Shown here piece by piece: positions 55,011-62,960 of a stretch of DNA of 64,000 nucleotides (the first letter of the stretch is position 1; each line of letters opens with the position of its first letter). The translations under genes were made by a program, and so were the position numbers. This DNA comes from Collinsella aerofaciens (GTDB taxonomy: Bacteria > Actinomycetota > Coriobacteriia > Coriobacteriales > Coriobacteriaceae). The notes below the pieces were generated by a model that was not told the DNA's origin, did not search any database, and saw only the letters and a list, made by a program, of their open reading frames with translations. Where the stretch lies: contig NZ_JAQLDQ010000004.1 in assembly GCF_028209395.1 (NCBI RefSeq), forward strand, positions 1 to 64,000, given 5' to 3'.

Positions 55011-55937
55011 ATGTCCGACCAGATGTCACGCCGCGGCTTCATGGGCGCCGCAGCAACCGGAGCCGTCGCGCTCGCCGGAGTCGCGCTCGCGGGCTGCTCC
55101 AACACCTCCGCGAGTTCCGAGAAATCGAGTGAAAAGGAGAAGGCCGTGAAGCCGGTCATCCTCGTCACGAGCTTCGGCACGAGCTACAACGACTCGCGCC
55201 ACATCACCATCGGCGCCATCGAAGACGCTATCCGCGAGAAGTACTGGCAGGACTACGACATCCGCCGCGCCTTCACCGCGCAGATCATCATCGACAAGCT
55301 GAAGAAGCGCGACGGCATCACGATCGACAACATGACCGAGGCGCTCGACCGCTGCGTGAAAGACGGCGTGAAGGAAATCGTCGTGCAGCCGACGCATCTC
55401 ATGGGTGGCCTGGAATACACCGACGTGAAAGACGAGCTCGACAAGTACGCCGACAAGTTCGACAAGATCTCGCTCGGCGACCCGCTGCTCACCTCCGACG
55501 ACGACTACAAGAAGGTGGCCGCAGCCATTAAGGAGAACATGGCGTCCTTCGACGACGGCAAGACGGCGCTGTGCCTCATGGGTCACGGCACCGAAGCCGA
55601 TTCCAACGCCGACTATGCCAAGATGCAGGAAGTGTTCAAGAACGAGGGCTTGACGCAGTTCTTCGTCGGCACCGTCGAGGCTGAACCGACCTGCGAGGAT
55701 GTTATCGCCGCCGCGAGCGCCGCAGGCTACAAGAAGGCCGTGCTCGCGCCGTTCATGGTGGTCGCGGGCGACCACGCGAACAACGACATGGCAGACGAGA
55801 CCGACCCCGACAGCTGGGCTGCGAAGTTCGTGGCCGCCGGCTTCGAAGTGACGTGCCTGCTCCAGGGTCTGGGACAGAACGTCGCGGTCGACGAAATCTA
55901 CGTCTCGCACGTGGACGACGCCATCGCCAAGCTGTAA
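55011..55937 (+). CDS. cbiK: Exported lipoprotein sirohydrochlorin cobaltochelatase CbiK
   Basis: CbiK inserts Co2+ into sirohydrochlorin without ATP. Unlike cytosolic CbiK, this one begins MSDQMSRRGFMGAAATG, a twin-arginine signal, and has a lipobox LAGCS near residue 31, so it should be anchored outside the membrane. The mature domain starts KPVILVTSFGTSYNDSRHIT, a class II chelatase signature. VVQPTHLMGG and VVAGDHANNDMA hold the two catalytic/metal-binding His. The 308 residues are counted from ATG 55011 after AGGAAAGG. Desulfovibrio vulgaris has a periplasmic CbiK, so export is known, but its role there is debated. It is the first gene under the riboswitch, followed by a long hairpin and the transporter genes. 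Confidence 0.93.
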   Translation: MSDQMSRRGFMGAAATGAVALAGVALAGCSNTSASSEKSSEKEKAVKPVILVTSFGTSYNDSRHITIGAIEDAIREKYWQDYDIRRAFTAQIIIDKLKKRDGITIDNMTEALDRCVKDGVKEIVVQPTHLMGGLEYTDVKDELDKYADKFDKISLGDPLLTSDDDYKKVAAAIKENMASFDDGKTALCLMGHGTEADSNADYAKMQEVFKNEGLTQFFVGTVEAEPTCEDVIAAASAAGYKKAVLAPFMVVAGDHANNDMADETDPDSWAAKFVAAGFEVTCLLQGLGQNVAVDEIYVSHVDDAIAKL

Positions 55938-55973
55938 ACTCGCCGCGCACGGGGGCGCCGGTCGCGTCCCCGT

Positions 55974-56018
55974 GCAACGGGCATGCGCCTTCCCCGACTG
56001 ACGGCGCATGCCCGTTGC
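55974..56018 (+). terminator. 16-bp perfect hairpin after cbiK
   Basis: Arms 55974-55989 (GCAACGGGCATGCGCC) and 56003-56018 pair without mismatch around a 13-nt loop. No U-tract follows, so it is probably an attenuator or an RNA-processing/stability element that lowers expression of the transporter relative to cbiK. Confidence 0.6.
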
Positions 56019-56082
56019 ATTCGCATCCCGCCAGCCCACCGCACGGCGCGGGCGGTCGAAGCGATTGAAAGGAACCCCCTCC

Positions 56083-56616
56083 ATGTTGAAGAAAACCCTC
56101 GCCTTCGCCCTGTCAGCGGCGCTTTTCGCGTTCTCGCTCGCCGGCTGCGGCGGAAATTCAATCGACAGCGCAAAGGCAAGCGATGCCGATTCCCAGGAAA
56201 AGACCGAACAGGCGGCCGATGCGCCCGAGGGCGCAAGCGCTGCCCCCATCACCGCCGACAAGGTGGCCGACGGCACCTATCCGATCACCGTAGATTCCAG
56301 CTCGAACATGTTCAGGATTGTGGACGCCCAGCTCATCGTGGAAAACGGCTCCATGCACTGCGTGATGACGCTTTCCGGCACGGGCTACGGCAAGCTCTTC
56401 ATGGGCACGGGCGACGAGGCTGCCGCCGCAAGCGAGGCCGACTTCATCCCCTATGTGGAAAACGCGGAAGGCAAGTACACCTACGACGTGCCCGTTGAAG
56501 CGCTCGACGAGGACACCGCCTGCGCCGCGTGGAGTATTAGAAAAGAGCAGTGGTACGACCGCACGCTCGTGTTCGAATCCGCCGGCGTCGATCTGCGCGC
56601 CGACGCACTGAAGTAA
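56083..56616 (+). CDS. Small lipoprotein with NEAT-like domain
   Basis: A 177-residue lipoprotein: signal MLKKTLAFALSAALFAFSLA with lipobox SLAGC (about 20-24), an acidic/Ala linker, then one domain of about 120 residues. The domain reads DGTYPITVDSSSNMFRIVDA, ENGSMHCVMTLSGTGYGKL, YTYDVPVEALDEDTACAAWS and KEQWYDRTLVFES. The order of strands and the Tyr-rich last strand recall NEAT (heme-binding) domains, and the next gene carries a diverged copy at its N-terminus. Function unproven: it may bind a tetrapyrrole and hand it to the transporter or to CbiK. GAAAGGA precedes the ATG, and the next gene starts 4 bases after its stop. Confidence 0.65.
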   Translation: MLKKTLAFALSAALFAFSLAGCGGNSIDSAKASDADSQEKTEQAADAPEGASAAPITADKVADGTYPITVDSSSNMFRIVDAQLIVENGSMHCVMTLSGTGYGKLFMGTGDEAAAASEADFIPYVENAEGKYTYDVPVEALDEDTACAAWSIRKEQWYDRTLVFESAGVDLRADALK

Positions 56617-56620
56617 CGCC

Positions 56621-58192
56621 ATGCGGTCGATTCTTCCCAAGGGGGAAAGCAGGAAGCGTCGCAGCATCGCGGTGCGCGCGATCGCCTGCGTTCTCGTCGC
56701 CCTGCTCGCGCTTCCCTTCGCGGGGTGCAGTGCGAGCCCGAACGCGACCGGTGGCACGGCAGGCTCTCAGGAATACACTGTGAGCGTCTCGCTCTCCGGC
56801 GGGTCAGGGCGCGCAAGCATCGCCTCACCCACCACAATTGTGAAGGATGGCGACAACTACACCGCGACCATCACCTGGTCGAGTTCGAACTACGACAAGA
56901 TGACCGTCGACGGCGTAGACTACGCGCCCGTAAACGACGGCGGCAACTCCACGTTCGAGATACCCGTCACGCTCGACGAGGACATCGCCGTGTCGGCCGA
57001 GACCGTCGCCATGTCGACGCCGCACACCATCGACTACACGATCCACTTCGACTCATCCACCATGAAGAAGAAAACGGGCGACGATGCAAGCGGCGACTCC
57101 CCTGCGGGAACGGCTTCAAGCGCCGCGGCCGACTTCCACAACGCCGATTTGGGCTGCGGCTGGGAGCCGACGGGGACGCTTCAGCTAGAATACGCCAAGC
57201 ACTTCACTGTCGACGAGTTCGAAGGCGGCTTGCGGCTTATCTGCGTTTCGAACGGGGAGCGCTTCCTCGTGGTGCCGCAGGATGCGAAGGTACCTGATGG
57301 GTTGAGCTCCGACATCGCGGTCATAAGGCGCCCCGCCGACAAGGTGTACCTCGTGTCGTCGGCGACGATGTGCCTGGTCGACGCGCTCGATGCGAACGAC
57401 AATATCCTCATGTCGGGCACGAAGGCCGACGATTGCTCGGTCGGGGGCTTCAAAAGCGCGCTCGAAAGTGGGGCGATCGCCTACGGCGGCAAGTACAGCG
57501 CGCCCGACTACGAGCGAATATCGGCCTCGGGCTGCACGCTCGCCATCGAGAACACCATGATCAACCACACGCCCGATGTGAAGGAAAAGCTGCAGAAGCT
57601 CGGGCTCGTCGTGCTCACCGAACAGTCGTCGAGCGAGCCCGAAGCACTCGGGCGCGTCGAGTGGATTAAGCTTTTCGGCGTCCTGTTCGACAAGGAAGAC
57701 GAGGCCGCGCACCTGTTCAACGAGCAGAAGGCCCGCGTCGAGCAAACGTCGAGGCTCGCGTCGTCAGGTAAAACCGTGGCGTATTTCTACATTAACTCGA
57801 ACGGGGCCGCCGTCACGCGGCGGGCGGGCGACTACGTGGCGCAGATGATCGAGCTTGCAGGCGGCAGCTACGCGCTCGATGACGCGCAGACGGCGTCGAC
57901 GTCAGGTTCGTCAGTAACGCTCGAAATGGAGCGCTTCTACGCGACGGCGAAGGATGCCGACATCATCGTCTACAACGGCACCATCGACGAATCGGTTGCC
58001 ACCTTGAACGACTTCGTAAGCAAAAACGCGCTATTGTCGCAGTTCAAAGCCGTGAAGAACGGCAACGTCTGGGTCACATGCGCCGACATGTACCAGCAGA
58101 TGACTTCTACCGCCGACATTATCGACGAGCTGCACGGAGCGTTCACCGGCGATGACGCGAGCGACTTCCATTATCTGAGGAAGCTTGGCTAG
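56621..58192 (+). CDS. ABC-transporter substrate-binding lipoprotein with N-terminal NEAT-like domain
   Basis: A 523-residue lipoprotein. The signal has lipobox FAGCS near residue 35. Residues about 50-145 form a NEAT-like domain (SIASPTTIVKDGDNYTATIT, STFEIPVTLDEDIAVSAE, TIDYTIHFDSS) related to the preceding gene. From about residue 180 comes a FecB/BtuF-type class III binding protein (AKHFTVDEFEGGLRLICVSN, VYLVSSATMCLVDAL, LGRVEWIKLFGVLFDKEDEA, VWVTCADMYQQMTSTADII). The riboswitch and chelatase context suggests a corrinoid or cobalt-tetrapyrrole as substrate rather than a siderophore, but the fold alone would allow either, or heme. It precedes the permease gene by 4 bases. Confidence 0.85.
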   Translation: MRSILPKGESRKRRSIAVRAIACVLVALLALPFAGCSASPNATGGTAGSQEYTVSVSLSGGSGRASIASPTTIVKDGDNYTATITWSSSNYDKMTVDGVDYAPVNDGGNSTFEIPVTLDEDIAVSAETVAMSTPHTIDYTIHFDSSTMKKKTGDDASGDSPAGTASSAAADFHNADLGCGWEPTGTLQLEYAKHFTVDEFEGGLRLICVSNGERFLVVPQDAKVPDGLSSDIAVIRRPADKVYLVSSATMCLVDALDANDNILMSGTKADDCSVGGFKSALESGAIAYGGKYSAPDYERISASGCTLAIENTMINHTPDVKEKLQKLGLVVLTEQSSSEPEALGRVEWIKLFGVLFDKEDEAAHLFNEQKARVEQTSRLASSGKTVAYFYINSNGAAVTRRAGDYVAQMIELAGGSYALDDAQTASTSGSSVTLEMERFYATAKDADIIVYNGTIDESVATLNDFVSKNALLSQFKAVKNGNVWVTCADMYQQMTSTADIIDELHGAFTGDDASDFHYLRKLG

Positions 58193-58196
58193 CGTC

Positions 58197-59237
58197 ATGA
58201 GAAGCCGGCTTTCCATGACATACGACGAATCGGGACGCGCCGCGCGGTGTCGCGTCGTGACGGCGCTGCTCGCTGTTGTCCTCATCGTGCTCGTCGGGGC
58301 CAACCTGTGCATCGGGAGCGTGCTCGTGCCCGCAGACCACATCCCCGGCATCCTTTCGGGCGGCGCGGCCAATTCCATGGAAAGCCAAGTCATCTGGGAG
58401 ATTCGCCTGCCGCGCGTGCTTTCAGCCGTGCTTCTCGGCGGGGCACTTTCGCTCTCCGGGTTCCTGCTGCAGACGTTTTTCTACAACCCCATCGCCGACC
58501 CGTTCATCTTGGGCGTCTCCTCGGGCGCAAAGTTCGTCGTCGCGCTTACGATGATCGTGCTTCTGGGCGCGAACCAGGCCATGTCCTCGCCGGCCATGGT
58601 GGCCGCAGCGTTTCTGGGATCGCTTATCACCATCGGCTTCGTGCTCCTCATCGCACGGCGCATAAGTTCCATGGCCATGCTCATCGTGGCGGGCGTCATG
58701 GTGGGATACATCTGCTCGGCGGCGACGAACTTTCTCATCGCCTTCGCCGACGACCAGTCCATCGTGAACCTGCACAACTGGTCTTTGGGTAGCTTCTCGG
58801 GTTCGAACTGGGACGACATTGCGGTCATCGCGGTCGTGGTGATCACCGTGAGCGCATGCGTATTCGCGATATCGAAGCCCCTTTCCGCCTTCCAGCTGGG
58901 AGAAGCCTACGCGAAAAGCGTCGGCGTGAACGTCGCACGCTTCCGCGTGGTGCTCGTCCTTCTAGCGAGCATGCTCTCCGCCTGCGTGACCGCGTTCGCT
59001 GGTCCGGTGTCGTTCGTAGGCATCGCGGTTCCGCATCTCGTAAAGTCGGCGCTGAAGTCGTCGAAGCCCATCCGCGTGATTCCTGCGTGCTTCTTGGGAG
59101 GCGCCATCTTCTGCGCGGGTTGCGATTTGATCGCGCGCACGCTGTTCTCTCCCGTCGAGCTTTCCATCAGCGCCGTCACCGCCATCTTCGGCGCGCCGGT
59201 GGTTATCGCACTCATGTTGAAGAAGCGGGTGAGGTAG
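58197..59237 (+). CDS. FecCD/BtuC-family ABC transporter permease
   Basis: The membrane subunit of a class II importer for corrinoids, siderophores or heme. The 346 residues show about ten hydrophobic helices, beginning VVTALLAVVLIVLVGANLCI. WEIRLPRVLSAVLLGGALSL is the FecCD signature. FVGIAVPHLVKSALKSSKPI is the EAA-like loop that contacts the ATPase. The start may be ATG 58197 or TTG 58185, which overlaps the previous gene; GAGGAAG lies upstream of both. The ATPase ATG directly follows its stop. Confidence 0.92.
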   Translation: MRSRLSMTYDESGRAARCRVVTALLAVVLIVLVGANLCIGSVLVPADHIPGILSGGAANSMESQVIWEIRLPRVLSAVLLGGALSLSGFLLQTFFYNPIADPFILGVSSGAKFVVALTMIVLLGANQAMSSPAMVAAAFLGSLITIGFVLLIARRISSMAMLIVAGVMVGYICSAATNFLIAFADDQSIVNLHNWSLGSFSGSNWDDIAVIAVVVITVSACVFAISKPLSAFQLGEAYAKSVGVNVARFRVVLVLLASMLSACVTAFAGPVSFVGIAVPHLVKSALKSSKPIRVIPACFLGGAIFCAGCDLIARTLFSPVELSISAVTAIFGAPVVIALMLKKRVR

Positions 59238-60458
59238 ATGGGGGAATTCGTGCCGCGGCCCAAAACGCTCGGAGGGGAGTCGAACCTCGAAACCCCGGTC
59301 GAAACGCAGGCTGACGGAGCGCCGTTTTTCCGCATAAGCGACCTGTCGGCGGGCTACGACAAGAAGGTCGTAGTCGAAGGCGTCGATCTGGAGGTTCGCG
59401 CGGGCGACGTCGTGGCGCTCATCGGGCCGAACGGCTCGGGCAAGTCGACCATCTTGAAAACCATCACGCGCCATCTGGCACCGCTTGCCGGCGCGGTCGA
59501 GCTCGACGGGCGGGAGATTTCCCGATGGAAGACGGCGGAATTCGCAAGGAACCTTGCCGTTATGCTGACAGATCGACCCCGGACCGAGCTCCTCACCTGC
59601 CGCGATATCGTAGAGGCGGGAAGGCATCCCTACACCGGGCGAATGGGAACACTTTCGCCTGACGACCATAGTCGGGTCGACGAGGCCATGAAAACCGCAC
59701 ATGTGGAAGAGCTCGCCGAGCGCGACTTCATGCAGATAAGCGACGGGCAACGCCAGCGCGTCATGCTCGCACGCGCCATCGCGCAGGATCCGCGTGTGCT
59801 CGTGCTCGACGAGCCCACATCGTATCTCGATATCCGCTACCAGATCGACCTGCTGCGAATACTTCGCCACCTTGCGAAATCGCGGAATGTGGCTGTCATC
59901 ATGTCCATCCACGAACTCGAGCTCGCGCAGAAAAGCGCCGACAAGGTGATTTGCGTGAAGGACGGTCGGGTCTTCCGCGCCGGCGCACCCGAGGACATAT
60001 TCACGCGCGAGACGATTGGCGAGCTCTACGGCCTTCAACATGGCACCTTCAACGAGCACTTCGGCAGCGTGGAAATTGGGCGCCCACACGGCGATGCGCA
60101 CACGTTCGTCATCGCCGGCGCAGGTACGGGGTCAGCTGTGTTTCGCCAGCTCATCCGGCAGGGCAAGGCGTTCTACGCGGGCATTCTGCACGAAGGGGAC
60201 ATCGACTGCGAGCTCGCGCGCGACCTGGCGACGGAATGCGTGGCCGAGCGCGCCTTCGAGCCGATCGGGGATAAAACCATAGCCCGCGCCAAAGAGCTCC
60301 TCGTCCACTGCGCGCGCCTTATCGTGTGCCCCGCTGACTTCGGCACCATAAACGCCCGCAACGCAGAGCTCGTCGAATTCGCACGCTCGCATGGTATCGA
60401 GGTCATGCGAGCGTGCGAAGGTGCATCGGAGGATTCCCAATTGGAGTGGGAAGGATAA
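59238..60458 (+). CDS. FecE/BtuD-type ABC ATPase with an extra C-terminal domain
   Basis: The energy subunit of the importer. Residues 1 to about 270 are a normal ATPase: LIGPNGSGKSTILKTITRHL (Walker A), MQISDGQRQRVMLARAIAQD (signature, with ISDGQ in place of LSGGQ), VLVLDEPTSYLDIRYQIDLL (Walker B) and SIHELELAQKSADKV (H-loop). About 130 more residues follow: AHTFVIAGAGTGSAVFRQLI, FYAGILHEGDIDCELARDLA, TIARAKELLVHCARLIVCPA and HGIEVMRACEG. They look like a small alpha/beta nucleotide- or ligand-binding fold that I cannot name. Ordinary BtuD/FecE end before this. It may sense substrate load or act on the imported corrinoid. Confidence 0.88.
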   Translation: MGEFVPRPKTLGGESNLETPVETQADGAPFFRISDLSAGYDKKVVVEGVDLEVRAGDVVALIGPNGSGKSTILKTITRHLAPLAGAVELDGREISRWKTAEFARNLAVMLTDRPRTELLTCRDIVEAGRHPYTGRMGTLSPDDHSRVDEAMKTAHVEELAERDFMQISDGQRQRVMLARAIAQDPRVLVLDEPTSYLDIRYQIDLLRILRHLAKSRNVAVIMSIHELELAQKSADKVICVKDGRVFRAGAPEDIFTRETIGELYGLQHGTFNEHFGSVEIGRPHGDAHTFVIAGAGTGSAVFRQLIRQGKAFYAGILHEGDIDCELARDLATECVAERAFEPIGDKTIARAKELLVHCARLIVCPADFGTINARNAELVEFARSHGIEVMRACEGASEDSQLEWEG

Positions 60459-60481
60459 ACTGGACTTTCATTTAAGGATCC

Positions 60482-60568
60482 TCAGGCTACAGCTCCTACG
60501 CCGGCGAGGTCTCCAAGGCGCCGGAGAACCTCGTGAACAGGAATTTCCACGCCGACGAGCTCAACTAG
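60482..60568 (+). pseudogene. Relic of an IS3-family transposase OrfB
   Basis: Read on the plus strand, the bases give YSSYAGEVSKAPENLVNRNF followed by HADELN and a stop. This matches the IS3-family OrfB segment YSSYxGExxxAPENLVxRDFHADxPN that precedes the DDE domain. The rest of the element is absent, and no terminal repeats are seen. It lies at the outer end of the corrinoid island, between the ATPase and tetR. Confidence 0.75.
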
Positions 60569-60570
60569 GC

Positions 60571-61182
60571 CTAATCCAAACGAGATTCCAGACTCGACAG
60601 ACCGTTGAGAGTCAGATCGTTGGCGACCTCAGAGACGCGCTCGATAGGAACCGAGCCGTCAGACAGTGCCCACGTGCGATAGATACCGATAATACCCGAC
60701 AGCAAAAACGCCAGATAGTAGTCGAACATCTCGTCCTTGAGACCTTGGGGCAGCAGATCACGCTCGGCAATCTCGTGTTCGAGCGGCGCACGAAGACGAG
60801 CCATGAAATCATCGAGCGGAATATTCTCGATCAGCTGACGATTGAGCACTAAGTTGTTGCACAGTGCCTCGTTAACGGTTTTAAAGAAGGTCGCCGCCGC
60901 GCCAAGAGCGCGCTCGTTGGTGTCGCCGTCCATAGAAGCAAGCGTTTTCTCGACCGAGTCGACAATCATCTCCACCACATCGACGGCAATGGCATCGAGC
61001 AGGCCGTCAACCGTACCAAAGTGAACGTAAAAGGTCTTGCGGTCGACATTGGCCTCGCGCGCGATGGCACTCACCGTAATGTCTGCCAGCGGCTTTTCCA
61101 TGAGCAGGCGCTCGAAAGCCGAAAGGATGGCATTACGGCTGCGAACGATGCGGCGGTCAAGACGCGGTTTGCTGGTTGCCAT
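60571..61182 (-). CDS. TetR-family transcriptional regulator
   Basis: A 203-residue repressor-like protein. The N-terminal helix-turn-helix spans about residues 12-60: RRIVRSRNAILSAFERLLME, ITVSAIAREANVDRKTFYVH and FGTVDGLLDAI. The C-terminal ligand domain is helical and diverged (AAATFFKTVNEALCNNLVLN; FDYYLAFLLSGIIGIYRTWA), recalling the DhaS/YxaF-like TetR_C-type domain. ATG 61182 (MATSKPRLDRR) is used. It lies downstream of the membrane-protein gene on the same strand, and an inverted repeat stands in its promoter region. It is outside the IS3 relic and so probably does not belong to the corrinoid island. Confidence 0.88.
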   Translation of the reverse strand: MATSKPRLDRRIVRSRNAILSAFERLLMEKPLADITVSAIAREANVDRKTFYVHFGTVDGLLDAIAVDVVEMIVDSVEKTLASMDGDTNERALGAAATFFKTVNEALCNNLVLNRQLIENIPLDDFMARLRAPLEHEIAERDLLPQGLKDEMFDYYLAFLLSGIIGIYRTWALSDGSVPIERVSEVANDLTLNGLSSLESRLD

Positions 61183-61225
61183 GGAAGTGTCCCTTCGATA
61201 TGCGAGCATTCATCAACAGATGAGA

Positions 61226-61249
61226 GATAATCTACGTAAGAGGATTATC
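61226..61249. promoter_or_regulatory. Inverted repeat upstream of tetR, possible operator
   Basis: GATAATC/GATTATC with a 10-base spacer, about 45-70 bases before the tetR ATG. Size and place fit autoregulation by a TetR protein. It was found by eye only. Confidence 0.4.
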
Positions 61250-61298
61250 CCCCATACAGCACAAATATGCCCCGCATCATGAAGAACGCACGACTGCC

Positions 61299-62606
61299 CT
61301 ACTGCGACTTAGGGTGCTTCTTCTTATTGAGTGCCGACGGAGATACGCGAATACCGTCGCCTGTCTGGCGCACATAGGCTTTATGAGCCGGCTTAGCGGT
61401 CCCAGAAGCCTTCTGAGCGCGCTTCTTGGGATCACCGGTAACAGCATTCGTGGGGTGCGGCATAGTGGGCGCAGAGGGCGTCTGAGGCGTGCGGCCGAGC
61501 TTGCGCATCACGCGATCCCAGCGCGCATGGATACTCTCGTTGTGGGCGCTCTTAAGGCCCAGCAGGGGCGCAGCCAAAATGGTCGGCGCGATAAACGTAA
61601 TGAGACGCCACAGCAGATAGCCGGCGGTCGAAGCCGACCCAAAGAAATGACCCAAGAACAAAGCAAAGCCGCCCTCGGCGCCACCAGTTCCACCGGGCAA
61701 GGGAACCGCAGAGCTCAGCAGCTGGACAAAGGCGCTCGCGGCCATGACCGAGAAAAAGTCGACTTCGTGGTGACCAAAGGCAAGCATCAGGAAATACGGC
61801 ACGAGGTAGAAAAACGCGAGCTGCAGCATGGTGATAAACACGGTGAGCAGCATGGAAGAAAAATGTCCGGCCGAAAGCTTGAACTTCTCGGAGAAGGAGT
61901 AGATCTCGCCATCGACAAACGAGCGCCATCCATCGATCTTAGTGGCCGAGACACCTATGCGCTCGAGCCAATTGATGATGCAATGGGCGACGCGCGTGAC
62001 GGTCTTAGGCATGAGCGCGACGGCGAAGATGCCGAGCAGGATGCAGCAGTGACCGCCAAAACTAAAGACGCACAGCAGCGTCATGTCGCCATAGCGCTCG
62101 GCAAAAAACGGCATGCGAGCAAGCAATAGGATAGCGCCCCAGGCAACGAGGCCAAACTGATAAACAATAAATCGGGTGAACTGCGTGGCACCCGCTTCGC
62201 CCACGTTTTGGCCCGCTTTGGTCAGGCGGTAGATCTGGGCAGGCGTAGAGCCCATCATCATGGGCGTCAGGTTGCCAAAGAAGATGCCACTCGCCTCGAC
62301 CGAGATCAGGTCGCGAATGCCGACGGGTGAATTGGGGTCGAGCCAGACGGCGATCGCATAGGCCACAATGCCAAAGAACAGATACATAAACATGCAAAGA
62401 CACGCGACAACGAGCCAGGGCGCCTGGACGCTCGACATAGCAGCCCAGAACTGCCCCATCTGCCCGGTTACCACCAGATAGACGATATAACCCACCAGCA
62501 CAACGCCGATAAAGATTGCGCCGCGGCGTGCGCTCTTATTGTCATCGCCGCCCGAGGCCTCAACCTCGACCTGGGGCTTGGACGTATGCTGAGAGGACTC
62601 CGTCAT
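61299..62606 (-). CDS. Lysylphosphatidylglycerol-synthase-like (UPF0104/AglD type) membrane protein
   Basis: A 435-residue integral membrane protein with about eight hydrophobic helices. GAIFIGVVLVGYIVYLVVTG is the first, IFFGNLTPMMMGSTPAQIYR and SSAVPLPGGTGGAEGGFALF are the family signature segments. It is the flippase-like half of MprF without the synthase domain, so it may move a lipid or polyprenyl-linked molecule rather than aminoacylate lipid. The C-terminal 70 residues are a basic Lys/Pro tail (KKRAQKASGTAKPAHKAYVR...NKKKHPKSQ). ATG 62606 follows AGAAGGAG; the longer frame is not used. Confidence 0.85.
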   Translation of the reverse strand: MTESSQHTSKPQVEVEASGGDDNKSARRGAIFIGVVLVGYIVYLVVTGQMGQFWAAMSSVQAPWLVVACLCMFMYLFFGIVAYAIAVWLDPNSPVGIRDLISVEASGIFFGNLTPMMMGSTPAQIYRLTKAGQNVGEAGATQFTRFIVYQFGLVAWGAILLLARMPFFAERYGDMTLLCVFSFGGHCCILLGIFAVALMPKTVTRVAHCIINWLERIGVSATKIDGWRSFVDGEIYSFSEKFKLSAGHFSSMLLTVFITMLQLAFFYLVPYFLMLAFGHHEVDFFSVMAASAFVQLLSSAVPLPGGTGGAEGGFALFLGHFFGSASTAGYLLWRLITFIAPTILAAPLLGLKSAHNESIHARWDRVMRKLGRTPQTPSAPTMPHPTNAVTGDPKKRAQKASGTAKPAHKAYVRQTGDGIRVSPSALNKKKHPKSQ

Positions 62607-62709
62607 GAGACTCCTTCTAACAGTCAAAATATCTTGGATATTGTACCCGTAAGGGCCATAGGCAGAACGCAAAGCTCTGGTTCAAACGGGAATTGCAGAC
62701 GGTTGTTTG

Positions 62710-62745
62710 AAAATAAAAACCCGGGCTTCCATAGGAAGTCCGGGT
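62710..62745 (-). terminator. Intrinsic terminator of tRNA-Glu
   Basis: ACCCGGGCTTCC/GGAAGTCCGGGT with a 3-nt loop and, on the minus strand, a following TTTTTATTTT run. Confidence 0.9.
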
Positions 62746-62755
62746 ATCAGATGCG

Positions 62756-62832
62756 TGGTAGCCCGTACCAGATTCGAACTGGTGATCTCCGCCTTGAGAG
62801 GGCGGCGTCCTAAACCGCTAGACGAACGGGCC
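62756..62832 (-). tRNA. tRNA-Glu (anticodon CTC)
   Basis: On the minus strand: acceptor GGCCCGT/ACGGGCT, anticodon stem CCGCC/GGCGG around the loop CTCTCAA, and T-arm ACCAGTTCGAATCTGGT. The anticodon CTC reads GAG. The CCA end is encoded. Confidence 0.95.
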
Positions 62833-62960
62833 ACATGACATCTGCACTGCCGTGCTGCGAGGAAATATATTACGGGACAAAAAACATCAGCGCAAGAAGA
62901 AATTCCAAATTGCCGAAAAAATTGTCGGCAGGTTATGGAACGCGCAGGTCAACTGGTTAG

